Shown here piece by piece: positions 8,574 to 16,864 of a stretch of DNA of 27,904 nucleotides (its first letter is position 1; every line of letters begins with the position of its first letter). The stretch comes from an uncultured Campylobacter sp. Lineage in GTDB: Bacteria; Campylobacterota; Campylobacteria; Campylobacterales; Campylobacteraceae. The notes below the pieces were generated by a model. It worked only from the letters and a program-made list of their open reading frames with translations. It did not search any database and was not told the origin of the DNA. The position numbers and the translations under genes are program-made. The stretch spans positions 1-27,904 of the forward strand of contig CAKVAF010000019.1 of the NCBI GenBank assembly GCA_934718785.1. Direction: 5' to 3'.

Positions 8574-9275
8574 TTAAATTTCTTTGATAAAATTGCGCAA
8601 AAGCAGCTCGCCTGCTTCGCCGCTTCTTTCAGGGTGAAACTGCACGCCGTAAAAATTATCTTTAGCAAGGGCTGCGCTAAAGCTTTCGCTATAATCGCAC
8701 TTTGCAAGGCTAAACTCATTTAAAGGCACGCAGTAACTATGCACGAAGTAAAAATAAGCGCCATCAAGCCCTTTAAAAAGGGGATTTACTTTTATAAAAT
8801 TTTGATTTGAAATATTTTTCGCCGTGCTTTTTGCTTTGTCATTTTGAGTTAAATTTTTAGCCTTATTTTGAGCTAGAATTTGTGATTTTTCTTGCTTTAA
8901 ATCACTGATTTTAATATCATTCCAGCCCATGTGTGGCAAAGAAAAGCCTTGTTTTTCTTTAAACTTAAGTGTCTCAAAGTCCATAATGCCAAGCGTTTTT
9001 TGATGAAATTCTTGTGAAAAGCGTCCTAAAATCTGCATTCCAAGACAAATTCCCAAAAGTGGTTTTTGTGTGTTTTTAATCAAAGAAATTAAGTTTTTTA
9101 CTTCTAAACTTTGTATAGCCTTAGCAGCGGTGCCAACTCCTGGTAAAAAGAGCTTATCGGCATTTTCAAGCTCTTTCTCATCATCGCTAATAAACGCCTT
9201 AAAGCCCAGTCTTTCAAGGCTAAAGGCTAGAGAAGCTAAATTTGCACAGCCTGTGTCAATGATAGCAAGTTTCAT
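8574..9275 (-). CDS. hisH: Imidazole glycerol phosphate synthase glutaminase subunit, with insertion
   Basis: 233 residues, about 30 longer than most HisH proteins. The class I glutamine amidotransferase triad is complete: C77 in LLGICLGMQ, H214 and E216 in QFHPERSGEAG. The oxyanion segment PGVGTA and HMGWND are present. The extra length is a Lys/Asn/Gln-rich stretch at about residues 122-158, between HMGWNDIKI and NPLFKGLDGAYFYFVHSY. It looks low-complexity and should sit on a surface loop. The subunit releases ammonia from glutamine and feeds it to HisF. It lies 9 bp after hisB and 33 bp before hisA, in the same operon. Confidence 0.94.
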   Translation of the reverse strand: MKLAIIDTGCANLASLAFSLERLGFKAFISDDEKELENADKLFLPGVGTAAKAIQSLEVKNLISLIKNTQKPLLGICLGMQILGRFSQEFHQKTLGIMDFETLKFKEKQGFSLPHMGWNDIKISDLKQEKSQILAQNKAKNLTQNDKAKSTAKNISNQNFIKVNPLFKGLDGAYFYFVHSYCVPLNEFSLAKCDYSESFSAALAKDNFYGVQFHPERSGEAGELLLRNFIKEI

Positions 9276-9284
9276 CTCATCCCC

Positions 9285-10349
9285 TTATAATGTGCCTTTG
9301 GAGCTAGCTAAAGTGTTGCTTTTTAGCTCTATTGCCATTTTAAGAGCCTTTGCAAAGGCTTTAAAAAGCGCTTCTGCCTTGTGATGATCGTTTTTGCCCT
9401 TGACCTTTAAATGCAAGCTAACCCCCATAGCATAGGCAAGCGAGTAGAAAAAATGCTCCAGCATTTCGGTGCTAAGCTCGCCTAGATGACTTTTCTTAAA
9501 TTTAGCTTTAAAGATTAAATTCGGGCGGTTACAAAAATCTATCGCACAGCTTGCCAAGCTCTCATCCATAGGCAAAACAAAGCCGTACCTAGCAATGCCG
9601 ATTTTATCGCCAAGTGCCTTTTTTATGGCTTCTCCAAGCGCAAGTGCCACATCTTCGACGCTGTGATGCTCATCAACTTCTAAATCGCCCTTGCAATTTA
9701 TCTCAAGTCCAAGTCCTGAATGCACCGCGATTTGCTCAAGCATATGATCAAAAAAGCCTATGCCTGTATCAATGCTTACTAAGCCACCATTTAAGCATAC
9801 TTTGACGCTAATTTGCGTCTCTTTTGTAACGCGTCTTACAAAGCCCACTCTAAAGCTGCTTAAAATTTGCTCGCAGATCTTATCCCAAGGCATTTTCAAA
9901 GCATTATATTTAATGCCACGAATGCCTAAATTTGAAGCCAGCTTTAAATCCGTGTCTCTATCGCCGATGACAAAACTTTGCTCTTTATCAAAAAGCTCGT
10001 GTTTGATATATTCGCTCAAAAGTGCGGTTTTAGGCTTTCTGCACTCACAATTATCCTTTTCAAAATGAGGACAAATAAAAATATCCTTAAACTCGACCCC
10101 GCAGCTTTCAAACACAGAGAGCATAAAATTTTGCACCTTTTCAAAGTCTTTTTTAGGAAAACTTTTCGTGCCAAGGCCGTCTTGATTTGTTATCATTACA
10201 AATTTAAAGCCGAAATTTTTAAGCTTAAGAAGAGCTGGTATCGCGCCTTTTTCAAATTTCAGCTTTTCAACGCTATCGACTTGAAAATCGCTCTTTGGCT
10301 CATCAATTAAAGTGCCGTCCCTATCGATAAATAAAATTTTTTCACTCAT
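9285..10349 (-). CDS. hisB: Bifunctional histidinol-phosphatase / imidazoleglycerol-phosphate dehydratase
   Basis: 354 residues, a fusion like the enterobacterial HisB. The N-terminal HAD phosphatase has the nucleophile motif DRDGT (D9, D11), MITNQDGLG, a zinc site [15 protein letters not shown] and [10 protein letters not shown]. From about residue 168 the dehydratase domain starts, with [26 protein letters not shown] and the second metal cluster [11 protein letters not shown]. It catalyses steps 6 and 8 of the pathway. A 261-bp gap containing a palindromic element separates it from hisD; a weak AAGAG is ahead of the ATG, so expression may differ from that of hisD. Confidence 0.96.
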   Translation of the reverse strand: MSEKILFIDRDGTLIDEPKSDFQVDSVEKLKFEKGAIPALLKLKNFGFKFVMITNQDGLGTKSFPKKDFEKVQNFMLSVFESCGVEFKDIFICPHFEKDNCECRKPKTALLSEYIKHELFDKEQSFVIGDRDTDLKLASNLGIRGIKYNALKMPWDKICEQILSSFRVGFVRRVTKETQISVKVCLNGGLVSIDTGIGFFDHMLEQIAVHSGLGLEINCKGDLEVDEHHSVEDVALALGEAIKKALGDKIGIARYGFVLPMDESLASCAIDFCNRPNLIFKAKFKKSHLGELSTEMLEHFFYSLAYAMGVSLHLKVKGKNDHHKAEALFKAFAKALKMAIELKSNTLASSKGTL

Positions 10350-10406
10350 GTTTACTCTTTTTTTTAAATTTTATCAATTTTAAAACTCGCGCCGCTGTTT
10401 TTTGGT

Positions 10407-10554
10407 CGTCATTGCGAGAATGCGAAGCATTCGTACAATCTACAAATTTATAAACCCAAAACCCTGTCATTGCGAGACTTGACGCAGTCAAGGCGTGGCA
10501 ATCTAAAAATTAAATTATGGATTGCTTCGCGTTTTTCAAACACTCGCAATGACG
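10407..10554. repeat. Palindromic element copy C with duplicated left arm, inside the his cluster
   Basis: A left arm starting TGTCATTGCGAGA (10465-10477) pairs with the right end ACTCGCAATGACG (10542-10554); the inner parts are GGCAATCTA and TATGGATTGCTTCGCG. A second left arm, CGTCATTGCGAGA, stands alone at 10407-10419. Each left arm has its own hairpin: GAATGC-GAA-GCATTC (10418-10432) and CTTGAC-GCA-GTCAAG (10478-10492). The element fills most of the gap between hisD and hisB and would be transcribed into a large hairpin if the two genes share an mRNA. Confidence 0.85.
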
Positions 10555-10610
10555 AATAGATAAAGTCTATCGAAGTGACAAAATTCAATTCGCTTAAAAG
10601 CCAAGCCTTT

Positions 10611-11891
10611 TTATTTCAAGCTTTGAAATCTAATACTCACAGCCCTTTTATGTGCGATTAGCTCTTCCGCTTCAGCCATTATCTCAACCACTTTAGCCAA
10701 GTTTTTAAAGCCCTTTTCGCTCAACTCTTGCACGGTCATTTTCTTGCAAAAATCGCTTAAATTTAAGCTTGAATGCGCCCTTGTCAGCCCATAAGTAGGC
10801 AAAACATGGTTTGTCCCGCTTGCATAATCCCCCATTGACTCAGGCGAATAAGCTCCCAAAAACACCGAACCAGCGTTGTTTATGTGCTTTAAAAGCTCTC
10901 TTGGCTTTGCTGTTTGGATTATTAAATGCTCAGGCGCGTATTCGTTTGAAATTTCTACGCACTGGGCTAAATTTTTAGCGATGATAATGCGTGAATTTGC
11001 TATTGATTTTTGGGCGATTTCCTTGCGGGGCAAGTTTTCAAGCTCTTTTTGCACGCATTTGCTTACTTGAAGGGCTAAATTTTCATCAGTGCAAAGCAAA
11101 ATCACCTGCGAATCCGCTCCGTGTTCTGCTTGTGAGAGCAAATCAAGCGCAAGAAATTTGGCATTTGCGCCCTTTTCAGCGATGATTAAAACCTCACTTG
11201 GTCCTGCTTGCATATCAATCGCAGCGCCCTTTATATCAGCACTGACCTGCCTTTTTGCCTCCGTTACAAAGGCATTTCCCGGTCCAAAAATCTTATCCAC
11301 CTTGCAAACGCTTTGCGTGCCATAAGCAAGAGCAGCTATCGCGCCCGCTCCGCCCATTTGATACACCTCATCAACACCGCAGAGCTTGGCTACAAAGAGT
11401 ATGGCGTCATTGATTTTAGCAGGACTTGCTAAAACTATCTTTTTGCAAGCTGCGATTTTAGCAGGCACGCAAAGCATTAAAGCCGTAGAAAAAAGCGGCG
11501 CAAGTCCCCCGGGTATATAAAGTCCTACCTTTTCAATGGGGCGAGAAAGCATCTGGCAACGCACTCCGCTCATCGTTTCTATGTCAATACCCTTGAAAAT
11601 TTGGGCTTCGTGGAATTTTTTTATGTTTTTATAGGCTATTTTTATGGCTTTTTCCAAGTCTTTGTCTATTTTAGCGTTTTTTAATTCATCTTTGCTTACT
11701 CTAACGCTTGAAATTTGGGCTTTGTCAAATTTCAAGGCTTGTTCGATTAAAGCCTTGTCGCCAAATTCACGCACTTCTTTGATGATATTTGCCACTATTT
11801 GCGAAGTTTGCTCCCCTAAATTTATGGCTGGACGCTGCAAAGCCTGCTCTTTTTGTGTTTTGTTTAATTTTTCATAGTGTAAAATCTGCAT
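10611..11891 (-). CDS. hisD: Histidinol dehydrogenase
   Basis: 426 residues, full length. Recognised by YIPGGLAPLFSTALMLCVPAKIA, GVDEVYQMGGAGAIAALAYGT, KIFGPGNAFVTEAKRQV, IDMQAGPSEVLI, SQAEHGADSQ, YAPEHLII and GDYASGTNHVLPT. The zinc ligands and the catalytic His/Glu of the family lie in the EHG and PEHL segments. It oxidises L-histidinol to histidine in two NAD-dependent steps. AAAGGA precedes the ATG, and its own TGC-TAAAAT -10 box lies at 11913-11918, so it need not depend on hisG transcription. Confidence 0.97.
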   Translation of the reverse strand: MQILHYEKLNKTQKEQALQRPAINLGEQTSQIVANIIKEVREFGDKALIEQALKFDKAQISSVRVSKDELKNAKIDKDLEKAIKIAYKNIKKFHEAQIFKGIDIETMSGVRCQMLSRPIEKVGLYIPGGLAPLFSTALMLCVPAKIAACKKIVLASPAKINDAILFVAKLCGVDEVYQMGGAGAIAALAYGTQSVCKVDKIFGPGNAFVTEAKRQVSADIKGAAIDMQAGPSEVLIIAEKGANAKFLALDLLSQAEHGADSQVILLCTDENLALQVSKCVQKELENLPRKEIAQKSIANSRIIIAKNLAQCVEISNEYAPEHLIIQTAKPRELLKHINNAGSVFLGAYSPESMGDYASGTNHVLPTYGLTRAHSSLNLSDFCKKMTVQELSEKGFKNLAKVVEIMAEAEELIAHKRAVSIRFQSLK

Positions 11892-11912
11892 CTTTAAGTC
11901 CTTTTTGCCTAA

Positions 11913-11918
11913 ATTTTA
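11913..11918 (-). promoter_or_regulatory. Extended -10 box for hisD
   Basis: On the minus strand the bases read TATGCTAAAAT, a TGn-extended -10 of the Campylobacter sigma-70 type, about 21 bp before the hisD ATG. It matches the box in front of hisG almost exactly. It suggests a separate promoter for hisD and what follows. Confidence 0.5.
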
Positions 11919-12007
11919 GCATAATTTTCTTAAAAATTTTCGTTTTTTACTCATCAGCAAAAACCTTTTAATGAATACAACAAAATCTTTTTAAAAAGCA
12001 AATTTTA

Positions 12008-12032
12008 GGCTTTGTCATCGGTTATGACAAGG
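12008..12032 (-). terminator. Hairpin after the FlxA-like gene
   Basis: An inverted repeat with stem core TTGTCAT / ATGACAA and a 4-5 base loop, extended by partial GC pairs, begins about 15 bases after the gene's stop. Downstream on the minus strand come TAAAATTT bases, not a long T run. As a terminator it is weak; on the plus strand the stem is slightly better. Confidence 0.35.
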
Positions 12033-12046
12033 CATTAAGAGTAAAA

Positions 12047-12538
12047 TCAAACGCTTTTTGAAAGGCTTTGACGCAACTTTTCAAGGGCTTTTTGAATTTG
12101 TTTGCTCACTTCTTGAGCTTGGGCATTAAGCTGCATAATCTGAGCTACCATTGAATTTTTCATACTTATGTCATCTTGGCTTTCAACTTGGGCTTGAAGC
12201 TTTTCAATTTGCTCATAAATTTGTTGCAAACGCTTGTAAAGCGCTGATAACATTGTATCCTTGTTTGAATCCTCACTTTCTTGTGATTCTTCTGTTTTGT
12301 TTGAGCTGTCCTCTTGTTCATTCTTGGCTTTGTTTGCCTCTTTGTTTTCTTGAGGAGCTTTGCTTTGATTTAAATCCTTGCTTTCTTGCGAATCTTTTGT
12401 TTGATTTAAATCCTTATTTTCTTGAGCCGAATTTTCAAGCGATGACTTTGTTTTTTCTTGTTCTTTTTGAACCTCTTCCTCTTTTACCTTTAACTGTGTT
12501 TTAACAAAATAAGGCGTAAAACTACTTGAAATTTCCAT
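12047..12538 (-). CDS. FlxA-like coiled-coil protein, probable sigma-28 flagellar regulon member
   Basis: 163 residues, rich in Gln, Lys, Glu and Asn, with no signal peptide or membrane segment. Residues about 33-95 are degenerate repeats of about 13 residues (QENKDLNQTKDS, QESKDLNQSKAP, QENKEANKAKNE). Residues about 96-160 form a Gln-rich coiled coil (LYKRLQQIYEQIEKLQAQ, MQLNAQAQEVSKQIQKALEKL) resembling the FlxA-like family. AAGGAG stands five bases before the ATG. A TAAA-N15-GTCGATAT box upstream fits the sigma-28 (FliA) consensus, and E. coli flxA is itself sigma-28 dependent. It sits between hisG and hisD but seems independently controlled. The molecular role is unknown; a flagellum-coexpressed or secreted effector is an inference. 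Confidence 0.7.
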   Translation of the reverse strand: MEISSSFTPYFVKTQLKVKEEEVQKEQEKTKSSLENSAQENKDLNQTKDSQESKDLNQSKAPQENKEANKAKNEQEDSSNKTEESQESEDSNKDTMLSALYKRLQQIYEQIEKLQAQVESQDDISMKNSMVAQIMQLNAQAQEVSKQIQKALEKLRQSLSKSV

Positions 12539-12570
12539 TTTTGCTCCTTTTAATGAAACTACAAGAGCAA

Positions 12571-12597
12571 ATATCGACTTACTTTTTTAAAACTTTA
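12571..12597 (-). promoter_or_regulatory. Sigma-28 (FliA) promoter for the FlxA-like gene
   Basis: The minus strand reads TAAA (12597-12594), 15 bases, then GTCGATAT (12578-12571). The FliA consensus is TAAA-N15-GCCGATAA, so the -35 is perfect, the spacing exact and the -10 matches at six of eight bases. The predicted start leaves a leader of about 25 bases with an AAGGAG site. Confidence 0.72.
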
Positions 12598-12639
12598 TAA
12601 GCTAAATTTAAAAATTTAAAGTTTTTCTAAAAAAGCAAA

Positions 12640-13542
12640 TCATTTCAACATTTTTTCTATCGGCAAGACTAAAACCGAGCTAGCACCGGCGTTTTTAAGC
12701 TCTTCCATAGTCTCCCAAAAAAGATTTTCCGCACTCACCATATGCAAAGCCACCTTTTCATCATCATTTGCTAGGGGCAAAATCGTCGCTTTTTCTAAGC
12801 CGGGCAAAAGCGCGGTAATTGTTTCAAGCCTATTTTTAGGTGCGTGAAGCATGATATATTTGCTCTCTCTTGCTTGCATAAGCCCGTCAATGCGTAGCAA
12901 AAGCCTAGTTGTAAGCTCTTCAAGCTCCTTTGGCAAAGCCCCTTTTCGCTGTATCAAGCAGGCTTTGGACTCATAAATCGTGGCAACTTCTTTAAGCCCG
13001 TTTGCTTGCAAGGTCGCTCCGCTTGATACTAAATCACATATCGCATCGGCTAGCCCCGCTCTCACCGCTACTTCAACCGAGCCTGTAAGCGTGCAGTGCT
13101 TATACTCAATGCCCTTTTGGCTCATAAAGCGTTTTAAAAGTTGAGGATAAGAAGTGGCTATGCGTAGCCCGCGAAAGTCATCAAGCCCTTTATATTCGCT
13201 ATTTACATCAATAGCCAAAGAAAGACGGCACCCGCCAAAATCAAGCTTTTGAAGCATTTTAAAGCCAGCTTGCTCGCCGCTTGCCTTTCGCTCAAGAGCG
13301 CTTTCTTCAAGCACATTTTCGCCCACTATGCCTAAATCCACGACCCCATCAAAGATGAGTCCGGGTATATCATCATCTCGCACTCTTAACAAATCAATAG
13401 GCAAATTCATACAGCTTGCAAGCAAACTTTGCTCGTGAATGTGCATTTTAAGCCCACAATCTTTTAAAAGCTCTATGCATTCTTTGCTGAGTCTGCCTGA
13501 TTTTTGAATGGCTATGCGAAGACGCGAAGAAGATGTTTGCAT
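12640..13542 (-). CDS. hisG: ATP phosphoribosyltransferase, long form
   Basis: 300 residues, the long HisG type with a C-terminal regulatory domain, so no HisZ partner is expected. Family segments include [36 protein letters not shown], the PRPP-binding loop region SGSVEVA-like (here [27 protein letters not shown]) and the ACT-like C-terminus ([34 protein letters not shown]). It catalyses the first, histidine-inhibited step, joining ATP and PRPP. AAGGAT lies ahead of the ATG. It is the first gene of the cluster, diverging from the methyltransferase operon. Confidence 0.97.
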   Translation of the reverse strand: MQTSSSRLRIAIQKSGRLSKECIELLKDCGLKMHIHEQSLLASCMNLPIDLLRVRDDDIPGLIFDGVVDLGIVGENVLEESALERKASGEQAGFKMLQKLDFGGCRLSLAIDVNSEYKGLDDFRGLRIATSYPQLLKRFMSQKGIEYKHCTLTGSVEVAVRAGLADAICDLVSSGATLQANGLKEVATIYESKACLIQRKGALPKELEELTTRLLLRIDGLMQARESKYIMLHAPKNRLETITALLPGLEKATILPLANDDEKVALHMVSAENLFWETMEELKNAGASSVLVLPIEKMLK

Positions 13543-13567
13543 AATTTATCCTTTATTATAAGAGAGA

Positions 13568-13573
13568 ATTTTA
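13568..13573 (-). promoter_or_regulatory. Extended -10 box for hisG
   Basis: The minus strand reads TATGCTAAAAT about 25 bp before the hisG ATG, followed by a short leader with AAAGGA. No His-rich leader peptide or attenuator is visible, so control by attenuation is unlikely; HisG feedback inhibition may suffice. Confidence 0.55.
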
Positions 13574-13682
13574 GCATAAATTTAAGAATATAAATTAAAT
13601 TTTAAAGATTTTAGTGTTTGATTGAAGTGTAAATTTTTTATAACTTGTTTGTAACTTGGCTTAAAAATTAACTTTAGTGCAT

Positions 13683-13688
13683 TAAAAT
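13683..13688 (+). promoter_or_regulatory. Possible -10 box for the methyltransferase operon
   Basis: TGCATTAAAAT reads toward the methyltransferase gene, ending 26 bp before its TTG start, with T-rich sequence upstream. It fits the Campylobacter sigma-70 style but is short and in AT-rich sequence. Confidence 0.4.
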
Positions 13689-13714
13689 ACTTTTATTTTA
13701 TAAAAGAGTTTATT

Positions 13715-14431
13715 TTGCGTGAATTAGTTTTTTATCAGCTTCCAAAAGGTTATAGATATAATAGCACTTCGATAATCTTTTATGATTTTTTAAAGACTTT
13801 AAATTTAAAAGGCAAGGTTTTAGAAGTGGGCGCAGGATGTGGAATTATAGGCATTTTACTTAAAGAAAATCATAAAAATTTAGATCTTTTTTTAATGGAT
13901 ATTTTAAAATTAAATTGTGAAATTTGCGAGCTAAATTTAAAAGAAAATGACATTAAAGCACAAATTTTAAATGAAGATTTTGTAAATTTTAAAACAAAGG
14001 ATAAATTTGATTTTATTTTTTCAAATCCCCCTTTTTACAGACAAGAAGCGTTTAAAAGCGAGTATTTTCAAAGCTTTTTAAGCAAAAGTTCAGCAAATCT
14101 GCCCCTAGAAAAACTTATCTCTTCGGCAAGTTTAAATTTAAAGCCGAATGGAAAATTTATTTTTTGTTATGAGAGCTTTAAAATTGATGAAATTATTGTT
14201 TTGTTATCAAAATATAAATTAAAATTAAGTAAAATTCGTTTTATTTACAAGGATGAAAAAAGTTCATCAAAGCTTGTTTTCATCGTAGCTGGCAAAAATA
14301 GCAAGTCCATGTGCGAAGTGCTAGCGCCTTGTTTTTTATATGAAAAGAAAGAAATGAGCGCTTATTTGAAAGAAGTGTATAAGGGGCTAAGACTTCAAAG
14401 TAGGGATTTTGATAAGGATTTGAAAAATTGA
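13715..14431 (+). CDS. TrmN6-like N6-adenine methyltransferase
   Basis: 238 residues. SAM-dependent class I methyltransferase: motif I VLEVGAGCGIIGILL at about residues 36-50, an acidic end of strand beta-2 (LFLMDI), and motif IV NPPFYRQE, the N-P-P-[FY] signature of enzymes methylating exocyclic amino groups. The pattern is that of tRNA1(Val) adenine-37 N6-methyltransferase and relatives. The start is TTG with AAAGAG upstream; no in-frame ATG exists near it. In C. jejuni I recall the same gene opening the block that runs to the HIT gene. The stop overlaps the next start (TGATG). RNA methylation is likely but the exact target is inferred. Confidence 0.8.
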   Translation: MRELVFYQLPKGYRYNSTSIIFYDFLKTLNLKGKVLEVGAGCGIIGILLKENHKNLDLFLMDILKLNCEICELNLKENDIKAQILNEDFVNFKTKDKFDFIFSNPPFYRQEAFKSEYFQSFLSKSSANLPLEKLISSASLNLKPNGKFIFCYESFKIDEIIVLLSKYKLKLSKIRFIYKDEKSSSKLVFIVAGKNSKSMCEVLAPCFLYEKKEMSAYLKEVYKGLRLQSRDFDKDLKN

Positions 14432-14796
14432 TGATTCAAAGTGGTTTTGATTTTTCTTTTGACGAAAATACTTGTGCTGCTTGTGGGGGCAAGTGCTGCA
14501 CGGGAGAAAGTGGCAATATTTTTGTATCAAATGATGAGATAAAGGCTATTTCAAAGGCTTTAGGCTTAGATGAAGCTGAGTTTAGACAAAGCTTTTTACA
14601 CAAAGTGGGCTTTAAATTAAGCCTTAAAGAAGTGCCTTTCGAGCAAGGATATGCCTGCATTTTTTTTGATAAAATGAAGAGAAATTGCAGCATTTACGAG
14701 CAAAGACCTAAGCAGTGTAGGACTTTTCCATTTTGGGAGTATTTTAAAACACATAAAGAGGAGTTGAAAAAAGAATGTATGGGCGTTTGTTTTTAA
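14431..14796 (+). CDS. YkgJ/UPF0153-like cysteine-rich (Zn or Fe-S chelating) protein
   Basis: 121 residues from ATG 14431, whose A is the last base of the preceding TGA. It shows the family's C-x2-C-x3-C-C motif (C15, C18, C22, C23 in CAACGGKCC), followed by IFVSNDEI, then YACIFFD, NCSIYEQRPKQCRTFPFWE with two more conserved cysteines. Such proteins bind zinc or an iron-sulfur cluster; their job is unknown. Overlaps at both ends (1 bp upstream, 22 bp downstream) place it firmly in the operon. Confidence 0.82.
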   Translation: MIQSGFDFSFDENTCAACGGKCCTGESGNIFVSNDEIKAISKALGLDEAEFRQSFLHKVGFKLSLKEVPFEQGYACIFFDKMKRNCSIYEQRPKQCRTFPFWEYFKTHKEELKKECMGVCF

Positions 14797-16082
14797 TTAT
14801 AATGCTATTTTTAAGCGCTTGTTCGCTCAAAAAAGAAGTCGTTTTCGAAAACATAGATGATAATATCAGTAAAAACAGCTTTGAAAGCGAGGTTTTAAGG
14901 GCTTTTGCTTATCAAAATTTAAATGATTTTAATCAAAGCAACGCGCTTTTTTTAGGGCTTTTTAAAGAGTATAAAAATGAAGCCTTTTTAGAAAATGCCT
15001 TTAACGTGGCGATTTTTAATGATTTAAGCTCAAAGGATGAATTATACGAGCTTAGCAAGCCTTATGTAAGCAAAAACGCCACTTTAGCAAGGCTTAGTGT
15101 GCTTTATCTTTTAGAAAAAGGCGCGCTTGATTTAGCTCAAAAAAGCCTTGACGAGCTTTTAAAATGGGACAAGGATTTTAGAAATTACGAGCTTTTGGGC
15201 GATTTGTTTATACAAAAAAACGATTTTTCTAAGGCTTTAAAAGCCTACGAAGAAGCTAGGACTAAGCTTGGCGAGGATTATTTTGAGGCAAATGAGCTTT
15301 TAACGCTTAAAATAACGCAAACTCAAATTTTACTCAATCAAAGCAAAAAGGCTACAAAAGAGCTTGAAAGCTTTGTCAAAAGCAATGGCTGCACGCTTCG
15401 CATTTGTCTTGCTTTAGCTCAAAGCTATGCTAAGGATAATGAGCTTTCAAAGCTTAAAAATCTTTATTTAAAGCTTTATCAAAGCAGCAATGATATAAAT
15501 TTTATTTATAATTTAGCCGAGCTTTATATCAGCGAAAAGGACTATAAAAAGGCGCTTGAGCTGCTTCAAACTTACAGGGCGCAAAATGATGAAATGCTTT
15601 TATTTTTATACCAGCAATTAAATCAAAACGAGCCTGCTATGCAAACAGCGCTTAGGCTTTTTGATAGAACGAAAGATAAAAAATATCTTTTAATGGCGGC
15701 TGTGGATGAATTTGAGCTAGCACTTTCAAAAAATAACAGGGTTTCAAAAGAAGTGATAGACTCTGTGGCGGCAAAATTTGAGCAAGGTATTGAGCCAAAT
15801 TCTTTGGGTATTTTTTTAAATTATTATGGTTATTTGCTCATTGATTATGATTTAGATGTGCCTAAGGGTATAGCCTTGGTAGAGCTTGCTCTAAGTCAAG
15901 AGCCAAATAATCTTTATTATATAGATTCCTTAGCTTGGGGCTTTTACAAGCAAGGAAAATGCGAGGCTGCGTGGGAACTTATGCTAAAGACCTTTCATGA
16001 TGCTTCTTTTTCAACGCAAAAAGAGAGCAAGGAGCACATAAAAGCCATTCAAAAATGCCTAGATACAAAGAAAATTCGATGA
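14775..16082 (+). CDS. TPR-repeat lipoprotein
   Basis: 435 residues. A lipoprotein signal peptide [16 protein letters not shown] has the lipobox LSAC with the acylated cysteine at 16, so the mature protein is membrane-anchored in the envelope. The rest is helical with TPR-like pairs (for example [49 protein letters not shown], and [26 protein letters not shown] at about 350), ending in a Sel1/TPR-like tail. A protein-binding scaffold is likely; the partner is unknown. It overlaps the previous gene by 22 bp and trpC by 4 bp. Confidence 0.85.
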   Translation: MYGRLFLIIMLFLSACSLKKEVVFENIDDNISKNSFESEVLRAFAYQNLNDFNQSNALFLGLFKEYKNEAFLENAFNVAIFNDLSSKDELYELSKPYVSKNATLARLSVLYLLEKGALDLAQKSLDELLKWDKDFRNYELLGDLFIQKNDFSKALKAYEEARTKLGEDYFEANELLTLKITQTQILLNQSKKATKELESFVKSNGCTLRICLALAQSYAKDNELSKLKNLYLKLYQSSNDINFIYNLAELYISEKDYKKALELLQTYRAQNDEMLLFLYQQLNQNEPAMQTALRLFDRTKDKKYLLMAAVDEFELALSKNNRVSKEVIDSVAAKFEQGIEPNSLGIFLNYYGYLLIDYDLDVPKGIALVELALSQEPNNLYYIDSLAWGFYKQGKCEAAWELMLKTFHDASFSTQKESKEHIKAIQKCLDTKKIR

Positions 16083-16864
16083 TTTTAGAGCAGATTTTTA
16101 GCAAAACTAAAGAAGATTTAGAGCTTAAAAAAGCTAAATTTTCTTTTAAAGATTTAGAAAAAAAAGCCGCTAGCTTTAAAAGAGCTTTCAAAGATGTTTT
16201 AAAGTCCTTAAGCAAAAATGATAAAGGGCTAAATATCATCGCTGAAGTGAAAAAAGCAAGTCCTAGTAAGGGCGTGATAAGAAGTGATTTTAAGCCCCTT
16301 GAAATTGCAAAAGAGTATGAAAAAGCAGGTGCAGCGACGATTTCTGTTTTGACAGAGCCACATTTTTTTCAAGGAGATTTAAGCTATCTTAAAAACATAT
16401 CTCAAAGCGTGAAAGTGCCACTACTTAGAAAGGATTTTATACTTGATGAGTATCAAATTTTAGAAGCCTTTTTAAACGGGGCTGATTTTGTGCTCTTAAT
16501 AGCAAAAATGCTTGATAAAAACACGCTTTTAAGGCTTTTTAACTTCGCAAAGAGTTTAAATTTGGAAGTTTTATTTGAAGTGCATGATGAAAAAGAGCTT
16601 GAAAAAGCCTTATTTGTGGGCGCAAATATCATAGGTATCAATCAAAGAAATTTAAATGATTTTAGTATAGATAATAAACTTTGTGAAAAACTTTTGCCTA
16701 AAATTTCAAAAGATAAAATCATAGTCGCTGAAAGTGCACTCAGCTCACATAATGAGCTTTTAAGGCTTGATGATTTGGGCGTGAGTGCTTTTTTAATCGG
16801 CGAATATTTTATGAGACAAGTTGATATTTCTAAGGCTTTGAAAGACTTTGTAAAAAGGACTTAA
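16079..16864 (+). CDS. trpC: Indole-3-glycerol phosphate synthase
   Basis: 261 residues starting [15 protein letters not shown] at ATG 16079, which overlaps the TGA of the lipoprotein gene (ATGA). An upstream in-frame ATG at 16055 would add eight residues but lies inside the previous gene and lacks family similarity. Barrel motifs: [13 protein letters not shown] (catalytic Lys), [43 protein letters not shown] and FLIGEYFM. It closes the indole ring of tryptophan from CdRP. It is detached from other trp genes here, apparently cotranscribed with envelope and RNA-modification genes. Confidence 0.95.
   Translation: MILEQIFSKTKEDLELKKAKFSFKDLEKKAASFKRAFKDVLKSLSKNDKGLNIIAEVKKASPSKGVIRSDFKPLEIAKEYEKAGAATISVLTEPHFFQGDLSYLKNISQSVKVPLLRKDFILDEYQILEAFLNGADFVLLIAKMLDKNTLLRLFNFAKSLNLEVLFEVHDEKELEKALFVGANIIGINQRNLNDFSIDNKLCEKLLPKISKDKIIVAESALSSHNELLRLDDLGVSAFLIGEYFMRQVDISKALKDFVKRT

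Noticed and set aside
11940..11980. Possible short leader peptide (ATG-AGT-AAA-AAA) upstream of hisD
   Set aside because: It has no run of His codons and no antiterminator/terminator hairpins, so attenuation is not supported.
14428..14430. TTG start one codon before the YkgJ-like ATG
   Set aside because: ATG at 14431 gives the usual TGATG overlap and the same protein less one residue.
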